Positions 1-6,573 are shown, counted from the stretch's first letter. The stretch is DNA of 7,805 nucleotides from an uncultured Prevotella sp. (GCA_934120735.1 CAKOVA010000079.1:1-7805), one strand, 5' to 3'. Notes: generated from the sequence alone by a model not told the origin. Program-made: numbers and translations.

Positions 1-310
1 GTATAACGCCATTGCCAAAGCGGTTTGGGCCATCGACCATTGTGTGAAAGAGGTGATAGAGGCTGCCAAAGCCAATGATTATGAGGCCATCATCATTGCC
101 GACCATGGTAATGCTGACAACGCAATCAATGAGGACGGCACGCCCAACACGGCACACTCGCTCAATCCTGTACCATTTATTTATGTGACAGACAACAACA
201 GTGCCACCGTGAAGGACGGCAGATTGGCAGACGTTGCACCATCTATATTGCACATCATGGGCTTGGAACAGCCGGAAGCCATGACAGGTGAAAATCTGAT
301 AACAGACTGA
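1..310 (+). CDS. gpmI: 2,3-bisphosphoglycerate-independent phosphoglycerate mutase, C-terminal fragment
   Basis: This is the 3' end of a cytoplasmic glycolytic enzyme that interconverts 3- and 2-phosphoglycerate. The reading frame is open from base 2 to the TGA at 308-310, about 102 residues, with the 5' part outside the window. An in-frame GTG at 44 is an internal valine, not a start. Visible family signatures are ADHGN (fragment residues 33-37), whose Asp and His are metal ligands of the alkaline-phosphatase-like phosphatase domain, and TAHSLNPVP (residues 50-58), whose His is a ligand of the second manganese. The C-terminal stretch with LADVAPSIL and [11 protein letters not shown] is typical of the family end. 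A strong hairpin terminator follows 19 bases after the stop, so the gene closes its transcription unit. Identification is firm; only the N-terminal part is unseen. Confidence 0.96.
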   Translation, partial: YNAIAKAVWAIDHCVKEVIEAAKANDYEAIIIADHGNADNAINEDGTPNTAHSLNPVPFIYVTDNNSATVKDGRLADVAPSILHIMGLEQPEAMTGENLITD

Positions 311-329
311 TTCTTGAATTTTTAAGCAC

Positions 330-379
330 AAAAGAGCATCAGAATTGAACCACTTGTTGGTTCAATTCTTGTCTCTTTT
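330..379 (+). terminator. Bidirectional-looking hairpin terminator after gpmI
   Basis: An 11-bp perfect stem (AGAATTGAACC at 341-351, GGTTCAATTCT at 359-369) has a 7-base loop. A small internal loop follows, then an outer A/T-rich stem (AAAAGAG at 330-336, CTCTTTT at 373-379). The T-rich right arm supplies the U tract for plus-strand transcription, and the A-rich left arm does the same on the other strand. It ends gpmI transcription and separates it from ung, which starts 35 bases later. Confidence 0.85.
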
Positions 380-414
380 GAATATGGCAGTCAAGCTGTA
401 TCAATCTTGAGGAT

Positions 415-1080
415 ATGGAAGTACAGATAGAAGAAAGTTGGAAAGCGCATTTACAGCAAGAGTTTGACAAACCTTACTTTGCCAAACTGACCGAGTTTGT
501 GCATGCCGAGTACAGTCAGTTTGCGTGCTATCCTCCCGGAAAACTCATCTTCAACGCCTTTAATCTCTGTCCGTTCAATCAAGTGAAAGTAGTGATTATC
601 GGGCAAGACCCTTATCATGAACAGGATCAGGCGCACGGTTTGAGCTTCTCAGTTAATGACGGAGTGCCGTTTCCACCCTCGTTGCAAAACATCTTTAAGG
701 AGATACAAGCCGACTTGGGAATGCCCATTCCCACAACAGGTAACTTGACTCGCTGGGCGAAACAGGGCGTGATGCTACTTAATGCCACACTCACCGTGAG
801 GGCGCATGCAGCAGGAAGCCACCAGCGAAGAGGGTGGGAAACGTTTACAGATGCTGTCATTAAGGTGTTGAGCGACCATAAAGAGCACTTGGTGTTCTTG
901 TTATGGGGCGGATATGCGCGTTCAAAGTCCTATCTTATTGACAAGCACAAACATTGTGTTTTGGAAAGCGTACATCCCTCACCGCTATCTGCCAATCGAG
1001 GCGGCTGGTTTGGTAATCATCATTTCTCGCGCTGTAATGAATACTTAATACAGCAGGGTATTGAACCCGTGAAATGGTAA
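415..1080 (+). CDS. ung: Uracil-DNA glycosylase, family 1
   Basis: The product removes uracil from DNA (from cytosine deamination or dUTP misincorporation) and starts base-excision repair in the cytoplasm. The 221-residue length fits family 1 (E. coli Ung is 229). All key motifs are intact. The water-activating loop GQDPYH is at residues 63-68 with catalytic Asp65. The uracil-recognition Asn123 lies in LLNATLTV (121-128). The DNA-intercalation loop HPSPLS is at 187-192 with catalytic His187 and the wedging Leu191. FGNHHFS follows at 199-205. The start ATG at 415 is preceded by GAGGA at 409-413, too close to be an ideal ribosome site, but the N-terminal length and the motif WKAHLQQEF fit the family. 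The stop codon overlaps the start of the next gene, so the two are probably co-transcribed. Identification is firm. Confidence 0.98.
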   Translation: MEVQIEESWKAHLQQEFDKPYFAKLTEFVHAEYSQFACYPPGKLIFNAFNLCPFNQVKVVIIGQDPYHEQDQAHGLSFSVNDGVPFPPSLQNIFKEIQADLGMPIPTTGNLTRWAKQGVMLLNATLTVRAHAAGSHQRRGWETFTDAVIKVLSDHKEHLVFLLWGGYARSKSYLIDKHKHCVLESVHPSPLSANRGGWFGNHHFSRCNEYLIQQGIEPVKW

Positions 1081-1697
1081 AAACTCCTCAGTGTATGAAT
1101 CATTCATATCCTCCCATTATACAAGTAGGCAACGTCTTGGTGTCACCAGATGTTTTCACGCAAAAGTTTTGTTGTGATTTAGAGGTGTGTCATGGTGCTT
1201 GTTGCATTGAAGGCGATGCAGGAGCTCCTGTCACTATTGAGGAGATTGCAAGTATAGAAGAGAACGTGGATGCTGTGTGGAACGAGCTTTCTGCTTCGGC
1301 TCAATCGGTAATTGACCAGCAAGGCGTGGCTTATATCGATAGAGAGGGCGACATGGTAACCAGCATCGTCGGTCGCAAGGATTGTGTTTTTACTTGTTAT
1401 CAAGAAGGATGTTGCCTTTGTGTGTTAGAAAGAGCCTATCGAAAGGCAGAGATTGATTTTTGTAAGCCCATCTCCTGTGCGTTATACCCCATTCGGGAAA
1501 AGGCGTTGGGAAATGGACTTGTTGGGCTGAATTACCACCGTTGGAAAATTTGCCAATGTGCAGTAGAGAAAGGTAAAGAACTCGATTTGCCACTTTACCA
1601 ATTTCTCAAAGAGCCTTTGGTACGCCGCTTTGGGCAGCAATGGTATGACGAATTGTGTATGGTGGCACAACAATTGAGTCGTCAAGACTTCCTGTAA
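1074..1697 (+). CDS. DUF3109 family cysteine-rich protein of unknown function
   Basis: This 207-residue protein has 16 cysteines and resembles the DUF3109 family common in Bacteroidota; its biochemical role is not established. Cys clusters are at residues 33, 34, 39, 43, 44 (FCCDLEVCHGACC), at 104, 108, 113, 114, 116 (CVFTC...GCCLC), at 130 and 135 (CKPISCALYP), and at 160 and 162 (CQC). This spacing suggests a bound metal or iron-sulfur cluster, as in the YkgJ-type zinc/iron-chelating proteins that share the CxxxxC-x-x-YP feature; that is an inference. There is no signal peptide or membrane segment, so it is probably cytoplasmic. The start at 1074 overlaps the ung stop in ATGGTAA; a second ATG at 1095 (residue 8) is equally plausible because the family-like sequence begins only near residue 15. 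The 3' end overlaps the convergent AraC-type gene by 16 bases. Confidence 0.85.
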   Translation: MVKTPQCMNHSYPPIIQVGNVLVSPDVFTQKFCCDLEVCHGACCIEGDAGAPVTIEEIASIEENVDAVWNELSASAQSVIDQQGVAYIDREGDMVTSIVGRKDCVFTCYQEGCCLCVLERAYRKAEIDFCKPISCALYPIREKALGNGLVGLNYHRWKICQCAVEKGKELDLPLYQFLKEPLVRRFGQQWYDELCMVAQQLSRQDFL

Positions 1698-2566
1698 TCA
1701 GACGGCGACTGTCCTGTTCGGTCTTTAAAATACTTTCCTAAGAAGCTCTGGTTGGGAAAGTTCATCTCTACAGCTATTTCCTTTATGCTTTTAGAAGAAT
1801 TCTTCAGTAGCAACCGAAGCTCTTTCGTTACGTAGCTGTCTATCCAACTATTAGGCGTTTCCTTACTGACTTTCTTTACCGTTTCCGAAAGATATTTAGG
1901 CGTAATGCACAGTTTCTCGGCATACCAACCTACTTTTCTTATCTCCCGGTAGTTCTGTTCGACCAGCTTAATGAAATCGGTGAATATCTTTTCCCCGCGA
2001 CTCAGGCGGGCACCTCCTCCTATTTGTTGGGTTCGCCAGATGTAGTTCCCCATGTCGTATACCAGCGAACTTAGCATGGCACAGGCGCTTTCTCGACGGA
2101 AGTGATGTGATTTGTCGTCAACTTTTCGTTTCGTCATTTGGAAAAAATCATCAAACGCTTTGGCTTCTTTGCTCGTTAAGTGTAGCACGGGATGCGTCTT
2201 TGTAAAGATAAAGAGCGATGACATCTCATGTATTCCACGAACCGTGTCTTGTAAAAAGTTCTCTGATGCCAGAATGGCAATGCCTTTACAGTCGCGACTC
2301 AGCATGTAATCACTGATGACTTGTCCCTCACTTAGGACAATCATGTCGTTCGCCTGAATCGTGCATTTCTTGGTGTCTACCAGATATTCAGCACGCCCTT
2401 GGATACACATCCCAATCAGCAGGCAGCTCATTTTGTGTGGTTCTAACGGCAAGGGTAAATCTTCAAAGTGTTCAAACAGTATCAAGTCGTCATCTATGTA
2501 ACAGCTCTCTCCTGTGACAGACTTGATATGTTCAATCGTCACTTCTTTCATCGTCTTGTCCTGCAT
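1682..2566 (-). CDS. AraC-family transcriptional regulator
   Basis: This 294-residue DNA-binding regulator has an N-terminal sensor-like region (about 45-100) that reads as a cupin-type beta barrel, with alternating hydrophobic segments around GRAEYLVD and NDMIVLSEGQVI. A helical linker follows (about 130-210), then a C-terminal double helix-turn-helix (about 212-293). The first HTH contains YAEKLCITPKYLSETVKK. The second contains IKEIAVEMNFPNQSFLGKYF followed by the typical ending GQSPSDYRK. The ligand is unknown. The gene lies downstream of the GH95 gene and its partner on the same strand but has a probable promoter of its own in the 126-bp gap, so it could control that locus or a distant one. 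An alternative start at Met6 (2551) has AGGA about 8 bases ahead, a better ribosome site than Met1 has. The stop overlaps the convergent DUF3109 gene. Confidence 0.9.
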   Translation of the reverse strand: MQDKTMKEVTIEHIKSVTGESCYIDDDLILFEHFEDLPLPLEPHKMSCLLIGMCIQGRAEYLVDTKKCTIQANDMIVLSEGQVISDYMLSRDCKGIAILASENFLQDTVRGIHEMSSLFIFTKTHPVLHLTSKEAKAFDDFFQMTKRKVDDKSHHFRRESACAMLSSLVYDMGNYIWRTQQIGGGARLSRGEKIFTDFIKLVEQNYREIRKVGWYAEKLCITPKYLSETVKKVSKETPNSWIDSYVTKELRLLLKNSSKSIKEIAVEMNFPNQSFLGKYFKDRTGQSPSDYRKS

Positions 2567-2651
2567 ATTCCAATTACTTTTTAATTCTTATACGTTTTGT
2601 ATTCCATCTGGTTTTTCCAAAAAAGAAGAATGCGCTTTGATGTTCTCCTTG

Positions 2652-2680
2652 CAAAGATAGGGGAAAAAACCAACAATCAA
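2652..2680 (-). promoter_or_regulatory. Probable Bacteroidales-type promoter of the AraC-family gene
   Basis: Read on the minus strand, TATCTTTG (2659-2652) exactly fits the Bacteroidales -7 consensus TAnnTTTG. A TTG lies 18 bases upstream (2680-2678), where the -33 element is expected, though it lacks the first T of TTTG. Transcription would start near 2645, giving a leader of about 80 bases before the regulator's ATG at 2566. The upstream gene ends at 2693, so this promoter sits immediately behind it. Confidence 0.6.
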
Positions 2681-2692
2681 CGAAAAAAGATG

Positions 2693-3613
2693 TTAATATT
2701 GCAAGCTTTCATGGAAATATGGAACAATTTCTATGCCTTCTACCGATTGAATCTGTTCGTTTTTGAAGTTTTGGTCGCCATTAATCAACACTCTTCGATG
2801 ATCAGCCACGGTAAATTTTCGACAGGCTTGCTCGTCCATTTCACCCGTGCAAGTGTATTCCAAACCGTCGATGTATATTTTTTGACCGCGTTTGGCATCG
2901 CGCAACGTGATTCTCAGTTGACCTTTAAACGCTTTGTCGAATTGATAATACACGCCGTTTCCTACCAAGTCGAAATAGCGAGGCGTATAGGTCATGTTCC
3001 TTTTTACTGCGGGGTAGCCCGTTAGATGATAGCTCGAAGCAATGGCAGGCACGTTGGTGTTGCGTGCAGGCTGCCACAAACCCCAGTCAACATCATCTGA
3101 GTTCCATTTCAACATGTAGGCGTTGGCATCATACCGCTCACCACCATCTCTGGTAAGTGATACGTTTGCTCGCCTCGTCAGCCATCCATCATCCGAGCAG
3201 AAGGCCCTCTTCTCCCCGTTCTTCATCCTTCCGCAGAGCGAGAACGCTATCTGTTGCTGGTTGATGTGTGGAAAAGTAGGCGAATACCAGATGGCTATTG
3301 TGTTGATGCCTGGTTGCAGAAACCTGGTCACTTCCATGTTGATGCTCACCGGAAGATTGTCGTTACCCATCCTGCATGGCATCCAACTGGCGGTAGATAC
3401 ATTGCGCTCGTTGATGTACACGTCCACCTTGCCCGTGGTGGCTATCGTTGCAGAGGCAAATACAGGCAACTCTTGTAACCATATCTGTTGCCTGAACCAA
3501 ATCTCAGAAGTGCTGTCTACCTGCTGGGTGGCAATCCAGTGCGTGTGGAATGATTGTGAATGGGCAATCAGTACACACAACATTGTCATCGCAAGTATAC
3601 TTATTTTTCTCAT
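2693..3613 (-). CDS. Secreted beta-sandwich protein resembling the N-terminal domain of alpha-L-rhamnosidases
   Basis: This 306-residue exported protein has no recognisable catalytic domain. Residues 1-20 form a Sec signal peptide (MRK, a hydrophobic core, then a likely cut near AHSQ); there is no lipobox cysteine, so a soluble periplasmic protein is likely. Residues about 24-147 (HWIATQQ, WFRQQIWL, ATIATTGKVDVYINERNV, FLQPGINTIAIWY) have the pattern of the galactose-binding-like jelly roll at the front of GH78-type enzymes, where xVYINxxxV and the later 'xIxxWY' strands are typical. A WGLWQPA motif at 178-184 is also common there. A second beta-rich part spans about 208-306 (QLRITLRDAKRGQKIYIDGLEYTC). 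It lies 75 bases downstream of the GH95 gene with no promoter in the gap, so it is probably co-transcribed and may bind a sugar for that enzyme. The domain call is by pattern only, and function is unknown. Confidence 0.7.
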   Translation of the reverse strand: MRKISILAMTMLCVLIAHSQSFHTHWIATQQVDSTSEIWFRQQIWLQELPVFASATIATTGKVDVYINERNVSTASWMPCRMGNDNLPVSINMEVTRFLQPGINTIAIWYSPTFPHINQQQIAFSLCGRMKNGEKRAFCSDDGWLTRRANVSLTRDGGERYDANAYMLKWNSDDVDWGLWQPARNTNVPAIASSYHLTGYPAVKRNMTYTPRYFDLVGNGVYYQFDKAFKGQLRITLRDAKRGQKIYIDGLEYTCTGEMDEQACRKFTVADHRRVLINGDQNFKNEQIQSVEGIEIVPYFHESLQY

Positions 3614-3635
3614 GAATCAATCGTCTATTGTGCTT

Positions 3636-3679
3636 CAGGCCAATGCTCTCTTGCAGTCTTATTCAAGAGGTTCAGCCTG
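3636..3679 (-). other. Stem-loop in the gap between the GH95 gene and its downstream partner
   Basis: Two nested perfect arms fill most of the 75-bp intergenic gap: CAGGC (3636-3640) with GCCTG (3675-3679), and CTCTTG (3648-3653) with CAAGAG (3664-3669) around a 10-base loop. No T tract follows on the minus strand, so a simple terminator is unlikely. It could be an mRNA stability or processing element that sets the ratio of the two proteins, or chance pairing. Confidence 0.35.
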
Positions 3680-3688
3680 CTATTGTTT

Positions 3689-6070
3689 TCATTTTATCGT
3701 GGTGGTCTTGCCTCGTTTTAGTCCAACTCTTGTCTGTTTCCCATTCAAGTATATGGTTACGGTTTTAACATGGTGCTGGGTGCATGGTTTTAATTGAACC
3801 CATTCCACTTGTCCGTTCTTCCATTTCATGCTCACCTCGTAGCCTCCCCGCGCCTTGATGCCCCGTACTTCACCGTCTTTCCACGCATCCGGAAGGGCGG
3901 GAAGAAGATACAATTCGTTGTCGGTGCTTTGCAACAACATCTCGCAAACGCTGGCAGTGCCACCGAAATTCCCATCTATCTGGAAAGGTGGATGTGCATC
4001 CATCAGGTTGGGATAGGTGCCGCCGCTGCTTCGTTTGTCGGCACCTTGATAGTGATCAGGCGACACGTAGGTCAGCAATTTCTGGTACATGTGGTATGCT
4101 TCCTTGGCTTTTCTCAGTCTGGCCCACAGGTTGATGCGCCATCCCGTGCTCCATCCCGTGGTGTGGTCGCCTTTCTGTTGTAGCGTTTTTTCAGCAGCCT
4201 GTGCCAGCTGGGGCGTTTCTTTCAGGGAGAGGTGATGGCCGGGGAAAAGTCCGATGAGGTGCGATTGGTGGCGGTGCTTGATGTCCCAGTCGTCCCAATC
4301 GTAGTACCATTCGTTAAGATCTCCCTGATGTCCTACGGCGTAGGGATGCAGTCGTTTGAGCGAGGCCTCAATGTCTTTCAGCAGTTGTGACTGTCTTGCG
4401 TAGTCGGCCCCCTTCTTGTTGATGGCCTCCACCGTGTTAATGAACAGCTCGCGGATGATGGCCAGGTCGGCTGTTCCGCCATAACAGGTGGTGCCATGGT
4501 AGCCCTCGGGCGTCTTGTATTCGTTCTCAGGTGACGTGCTGGGTGCGGTAATCAGCTCTGCGGGGTTCTTTGGATTCTCAACAAGCCAATCCAACATAAA
4601 GGCAGATGCGCCTTCTAACAGGGGCAAAGCCGTGTCGTTGAGGAATTGGGCATCGGGGTTGAACCGATAATGTTCCCACAAGTTCTGCGTCAGCCACGCG
4701 CCTCCCATGTTCCAATTGCTCCATTCGGGACTCTCGCGCTTCTCGCCTACGGGGTTGGTCATGGCCCACACGTCCGAGTTGTGACTCGAGCACCATCCCC
4801 GTTTGATGCCATAATAGTTTTTGGCGGTATGCCTGCCGTTCACGGCCAGTGCCTGCATGAAGGTGAACAGCGGTTCTGCCATCTCGCTAAGGTTGGCCAC
4901 CTCGGCCAGCCAGTAGTTCTCCTCGAGGTTGATGTTCACCGTGTAGTTCGACCGCCACGGTGCCCGCAGATAGTGCGACCACAATCCTTGCAGGTTGGCT
5001 GGGATGCCTTTGGTGCGCGAACTGGATATCAACAGGTAGCGTCCATACTGCATGTACAGTGTTTCCAGATAGGGGTTGTGTCCGCCTTGGTCGGTATAGT
5101 CTTTCAGTTGTTGCTCGGTTGTCCGGTTGCAATCGGCCACCGATCCGCCCAGAAACAATTTCATCCGGTCGTAGAAGTGGGTATAGTCGGCCACATGCTG
5201 TTTCTTGATAGCTTGGTAATCTTTCTTTTCCAAGGCCTTTTGGTGTGCCAGAGCCAGCTGCTCGCAGGGCTTCCCTTGCCGTACGGGGTGCTTGTCAAAA
5301 CCGTTAAAGCTGGTTTCGTTGACAAAATACAGGGTTGCTTCGGTTGCGTCTGTAATCAACAGAGAAGAGTCGGTGGCTTGAATCTTTCCTTGCTTGGTCA
5401 CTGCCCGCAGCACCGAACAGAAATGAATGCTGTTCTCCTGGTCGCCCATGGCATGTCCCTTCATCATGATGAGGTTGCCAGCAGTCTTGACAGTGTGTGG
5501 TATCTGAGCAGACAGGTTGACTTCCAGGTTGATGCTTCTTGGCTTGTTGGCTGTGATGTGTATGCAGATGACGCTGTCGGGATGTGATGCGAAATATTCT
5601 CGCTTGATTTTCACGCCGTTCAGACTATAGCTGTCTGTGAGCAAGGCCTTGTCGATGTTGAGCGTGCGGGTGTAGTTGGTTGCTTGCCCGCCCCGAGAGT
5701 CCAGCAGGTGCAGCGTGGCCAGTGGTTGGTAATACTGCGAGTTGGGACCTTGCACGCGAAGCTGCAGCGAGTCGGCCTTTCGATAGTCTTCTTTGAACAA
5801 GGCCTCGCGGATGGCCGGTATCCATTGATGTGCGTCCTTGTCGAGATTCGGGTCTACTGGTTGCCCCGTCCAAAGGGTGATATCGTTGAGATAAATCAGA
5901 TTGTCGCGCGTACCGCCATAGACCAGCGCTCCCATCCGTCCATTGCCGATGGGCATCGATTCTTCAAAATACTGCGCAGGCTTGTCGTACCACAGGTGCA
6001 TGGGGAGTTGTTGCGCCAGCGTAGGAAGGTGCATGGCGAGCAAGAAAAGTAATGAGCCGATGTTTCTCAT
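3689..6070 (-). CDS. GH95 family glycosidase, probable alpha-L-fucosidase
   Basis: This 793-residue exported glycoside hydrolase is predicted to release terminal L-fucose, classically alpha-1,2-linked, by an inverting mechanism. Some GH95 members are alpha-L-galactosidases, so substrate is not certain. A signal peptide covers residues 1-20 (core GSLLFLLAMHLP, cut near TLAQ) with no lipobox Cys, which suggests the periplasm. The N-terminal beta domain begins LWYDKPAQYFEESMPIGNG (26-44), a GH95 hallmark, followed by LNDITLWTG. The (alpha/alpha)6 catalytic part carries the motifs aligned with the B. bifidum AfcA active site: VNIN (Asn379 and Asn381, equivalent to Asn421/Asn423), TSPE (Glu515, equivalent to general acid Glu566) and QIDGNFGG (Asp699, equivalent to Asp766). 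Length is normal and the active site is complete. It appears to be the first gene of a two-gene unit, with a well-placed promoter and operator-like sites upstream. There is no clear Shine-Dalgarno, as is usual in Bacteroidota. Confidence 0.93.
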   Translation of the reverse strand: MRNIGSLLFLLAMHLPTLAQQLPMHLWYDKPAQYFEESMPIGNGRMGALVYGGTRDNLIYLNDITLWTGQPVDPNLDKDAHQWIPAIREALFKEDYRKADSLQLRVQGPNSQYYQPLATLHLLDSRGGQATNYTRTLNIDKALLTDSYSLNGVKIKREYFASHPDSVICIHITANKPRSINLEVNLSAQIPHTVKTAGNLIMMKGHAMGDQENSIHFCSVLRAVTKQGKIQATDSSLLITDATEATLYFVNETSFNGFDKHPVRQGKPCEQLALAHQKALEKKDYQAIKKQHVADYTHFYDRMKLFLGGSVADCNRTTEQQLKDYTDQGGHNPYLETLYMQYGRYLLISSSRTKGIPANLQGLWSHYLRAPWRSNYTVNINLEENYWLAEVANLSEMAEPLFTFMQALAVNGRHTAKNYYGIKRGWCSSHNSDVWAMTNPVGEKRESPEWSNWNMGGAWLTQNLWEHYRFNPDAQFLNDTALPLLEGASAFMLDWLVENPKNPAELITAPSTSPENEYKTPEGYHGTTCYGGTADLAIIRELFINTVEAINKKGADYARQSQLLKDIEASLKRLHPYAVGHQGDLNEWYYDWDDWDIKHRHQSHLIGLFPGHHLSLKETPQLAQAAEKTLQQKGDHTTGWSTGWRINLWARLRKAKEAYHMYQKLLTYVSPDHYQGADKRSSGGTYPNLMDAHPPFQIDGNFGGTASVCEMLLQSTDNELYLLPALPDAWKDGEVRGIKARGGYEVSMKWKNGQVEWVQLKPCTQHHVKTVTIYLNGKQTRVGLKRGKTTTIK

Positions 6071-6128
6071 GATGAAACCGATATGTGGGGTTGTCTATAT
6101 GCAACAAACTGCGGGTTGGCAGATGAGC

Positions 6129-6172
6129 CTGTTTATACAGCTATGCAAAAATAATGAATTCTGTATAAACAG
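6129..6172. promoter_or_regulatory. Paired 12-bp inverted operator-like sites overlapping the GH95 promoter
   Basis: CTGTTTATACAG (6129-6140) and CTGTATAAACAG (6161-6172) are perfect reverse complements of each other, 12 of 12, separated by 20 bases. Each one is also internally two-fold symmetric in its outer bases (CTGT-N4-ACAG), so each could be a dimer-binding site. Their centres are 32 bp apart, close to three DNA turns. One lies between the -33 and -7 elements and the other at the predicted transcription start, the classic placement for a repressor. The binding protein is unknown; a fucose-responsive GntR-type repressor or the nearby AraC-type protein are both only guesses. Confidence 0.65.
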
Positions 6173-6176
6173 CAAA
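6146..6176 (-). promoter_or_regulatory. Probable promoter of the GH95 gene
   Basis: On the minus strand, TTTG (6176-6173) is separated by 19 bases from TATTTTTG (6153-6146). Both elements and the spacing match the Bacteroidales housekeeping promoter consensus (TTTG, 19-21 bp, TAnnTTTG). The predicted start near 6140 gives a leader of about 70 bases before the ATG at 6070. Confidence 0.72.
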
Positions 6177-6315
6177 ACGGCGGCTGTGAATTATTTGTTG
6201 ATATCATACAATGACGGTGTTCGGACGGGTTGGGCATCAGGGAGGACATGCTTTAAAACGAGTTGTTATCTCGTTTACTTAACCCGCTGTGGGACAGTGT
6301 TTTAGAATATTCGTC

Positions 6316-6398
6316 CAATAGCATAGAGATTGGCCCCCAAAGTCATTGAGTTTGGAGGTCAATAGCATACAGATTGGCACTTAAAGTCAATGAGTTTG
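6316..6398. repeat. Two-copy tandem direct repeat, 44-bp period
   Basis: A 39-base unit at 6316-6354 recurs at 6360-6398 with 34 of 39 positions identical. Both copies start CAATAGCATA and end TGAGTTTG, with a 5-base spacer between them. The unit contains inverted arms (CAAT...ATTGG), and in the first copy an imperfect 19-bp palindrome CCAAAGTCATTGAGTTTGG. It lies in non-coding DNA about 150 bp upstream of the GH95 promoter. It could be a pair of regulator sites or a decayed intergenic repeat. Confidence 0.75.
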
Positions 6399-6480
6399 TC
6401 TCGCAAGTGCAAATGACCATGATAACGTGGCCATGGACTCGCCTCATCATCCCCATAATTACACGGTATTGATTGGTCAA

Positions 6481-6523
6481 GATAAAAAGCGAAACCCCAC
6501 TCGCAAGGAGTGGAATTTCGCTT
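6481..6523 (-). terminator. Rho-independent terminator of alaS
   Basis: Read on the minus strand, AAGCGAAA (6523-6516) pairs with TTTCGCTT (6494-6487). Inside these, CCACTC (6513-6508) pairs with GAGTGG (6502-6497) around a 5-base loop, and a small internal loop separates the two helices. A run of five T (6488-6484) follows directly. It lies about 100 bases after the alaS stop codon, so alaS transcription should not run into the GH95 gene. Confidence 0.87.
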
Positions 6524-6528
6524 CAATT

Positions 6529-6573
6529 AAACATGCTTCCAGGGCGTTTGTTCGCACAAAGGGAAACATGTTT
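6529..6573 (+). terminator. Possible second hairpin, plus-strand T tract
   Basis: AAACATG (6529-6535) pairs with CATGTTT (6567-6573), extended by TTCC/GGAA and TTTG/CAAA with bulges, and is followed on the plus strand by a T-rich run (6571-6580). No plus-strand gene lies upstream, so it might only block antisense transcription into alaS or be part of the alaS 3' leader-out region. The pairing is imperfect and the call is weak. Confidence 0.3.

Noticed and set aside
356..380. Possible ung promoter (TTGG, then CTCTTTTG)
   Set aside because: The -7 element begins CT instead of TA and the whole stretch is part of the gpmI terminator hairpin, so I could not separate the two signals.
2597..3025. 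Plus-strand open frame starting in the AraC upstream gap
   Set aside because: Most of it is antisense to the beta-sandwich protein gene; the first part covers the AraC promoter. No domain is recognisable.
3123..3797. Plus-strand open frame of 224 codons across the gap between the two secreted-protein genes
   Set aside because: It is antisense to two convincing genes with signal peptides, has no family motif and no promoter match.
4646..5587. Long open frame on the plus strand, 313 codons
   Set aside because: It lies opposite the GH95 gene, whose family motifs are all in the minus-strand frame; the plus frame has no recognisable domain and a low-complexity, Val/His/Gln-rich composition typical of a shadow.
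3689..6070. Higher G+C in the GH95 gene as a sign of recent transfer
   Set aside because: Hand counts of 60-base blocks gave 32-37 G+C in the GH95 gene and 23-26 in some neighbours, but blocks in ung (32) and alaS (35) were as high, so there is no clear contrast.
6256..6276. AAACGAG/CTCGTTT hairpin as a terminator
   Set aside because: It has only seven base pairs and a very short T run on the minus strand, and the alaS transcript already has a much better terminator at 6481-6523.
6316..6398. CRISPR array
   Set aside because: Only two imperfect copies with a 5-base spacer; there is no repeat-spacer architecture and no cas gene.
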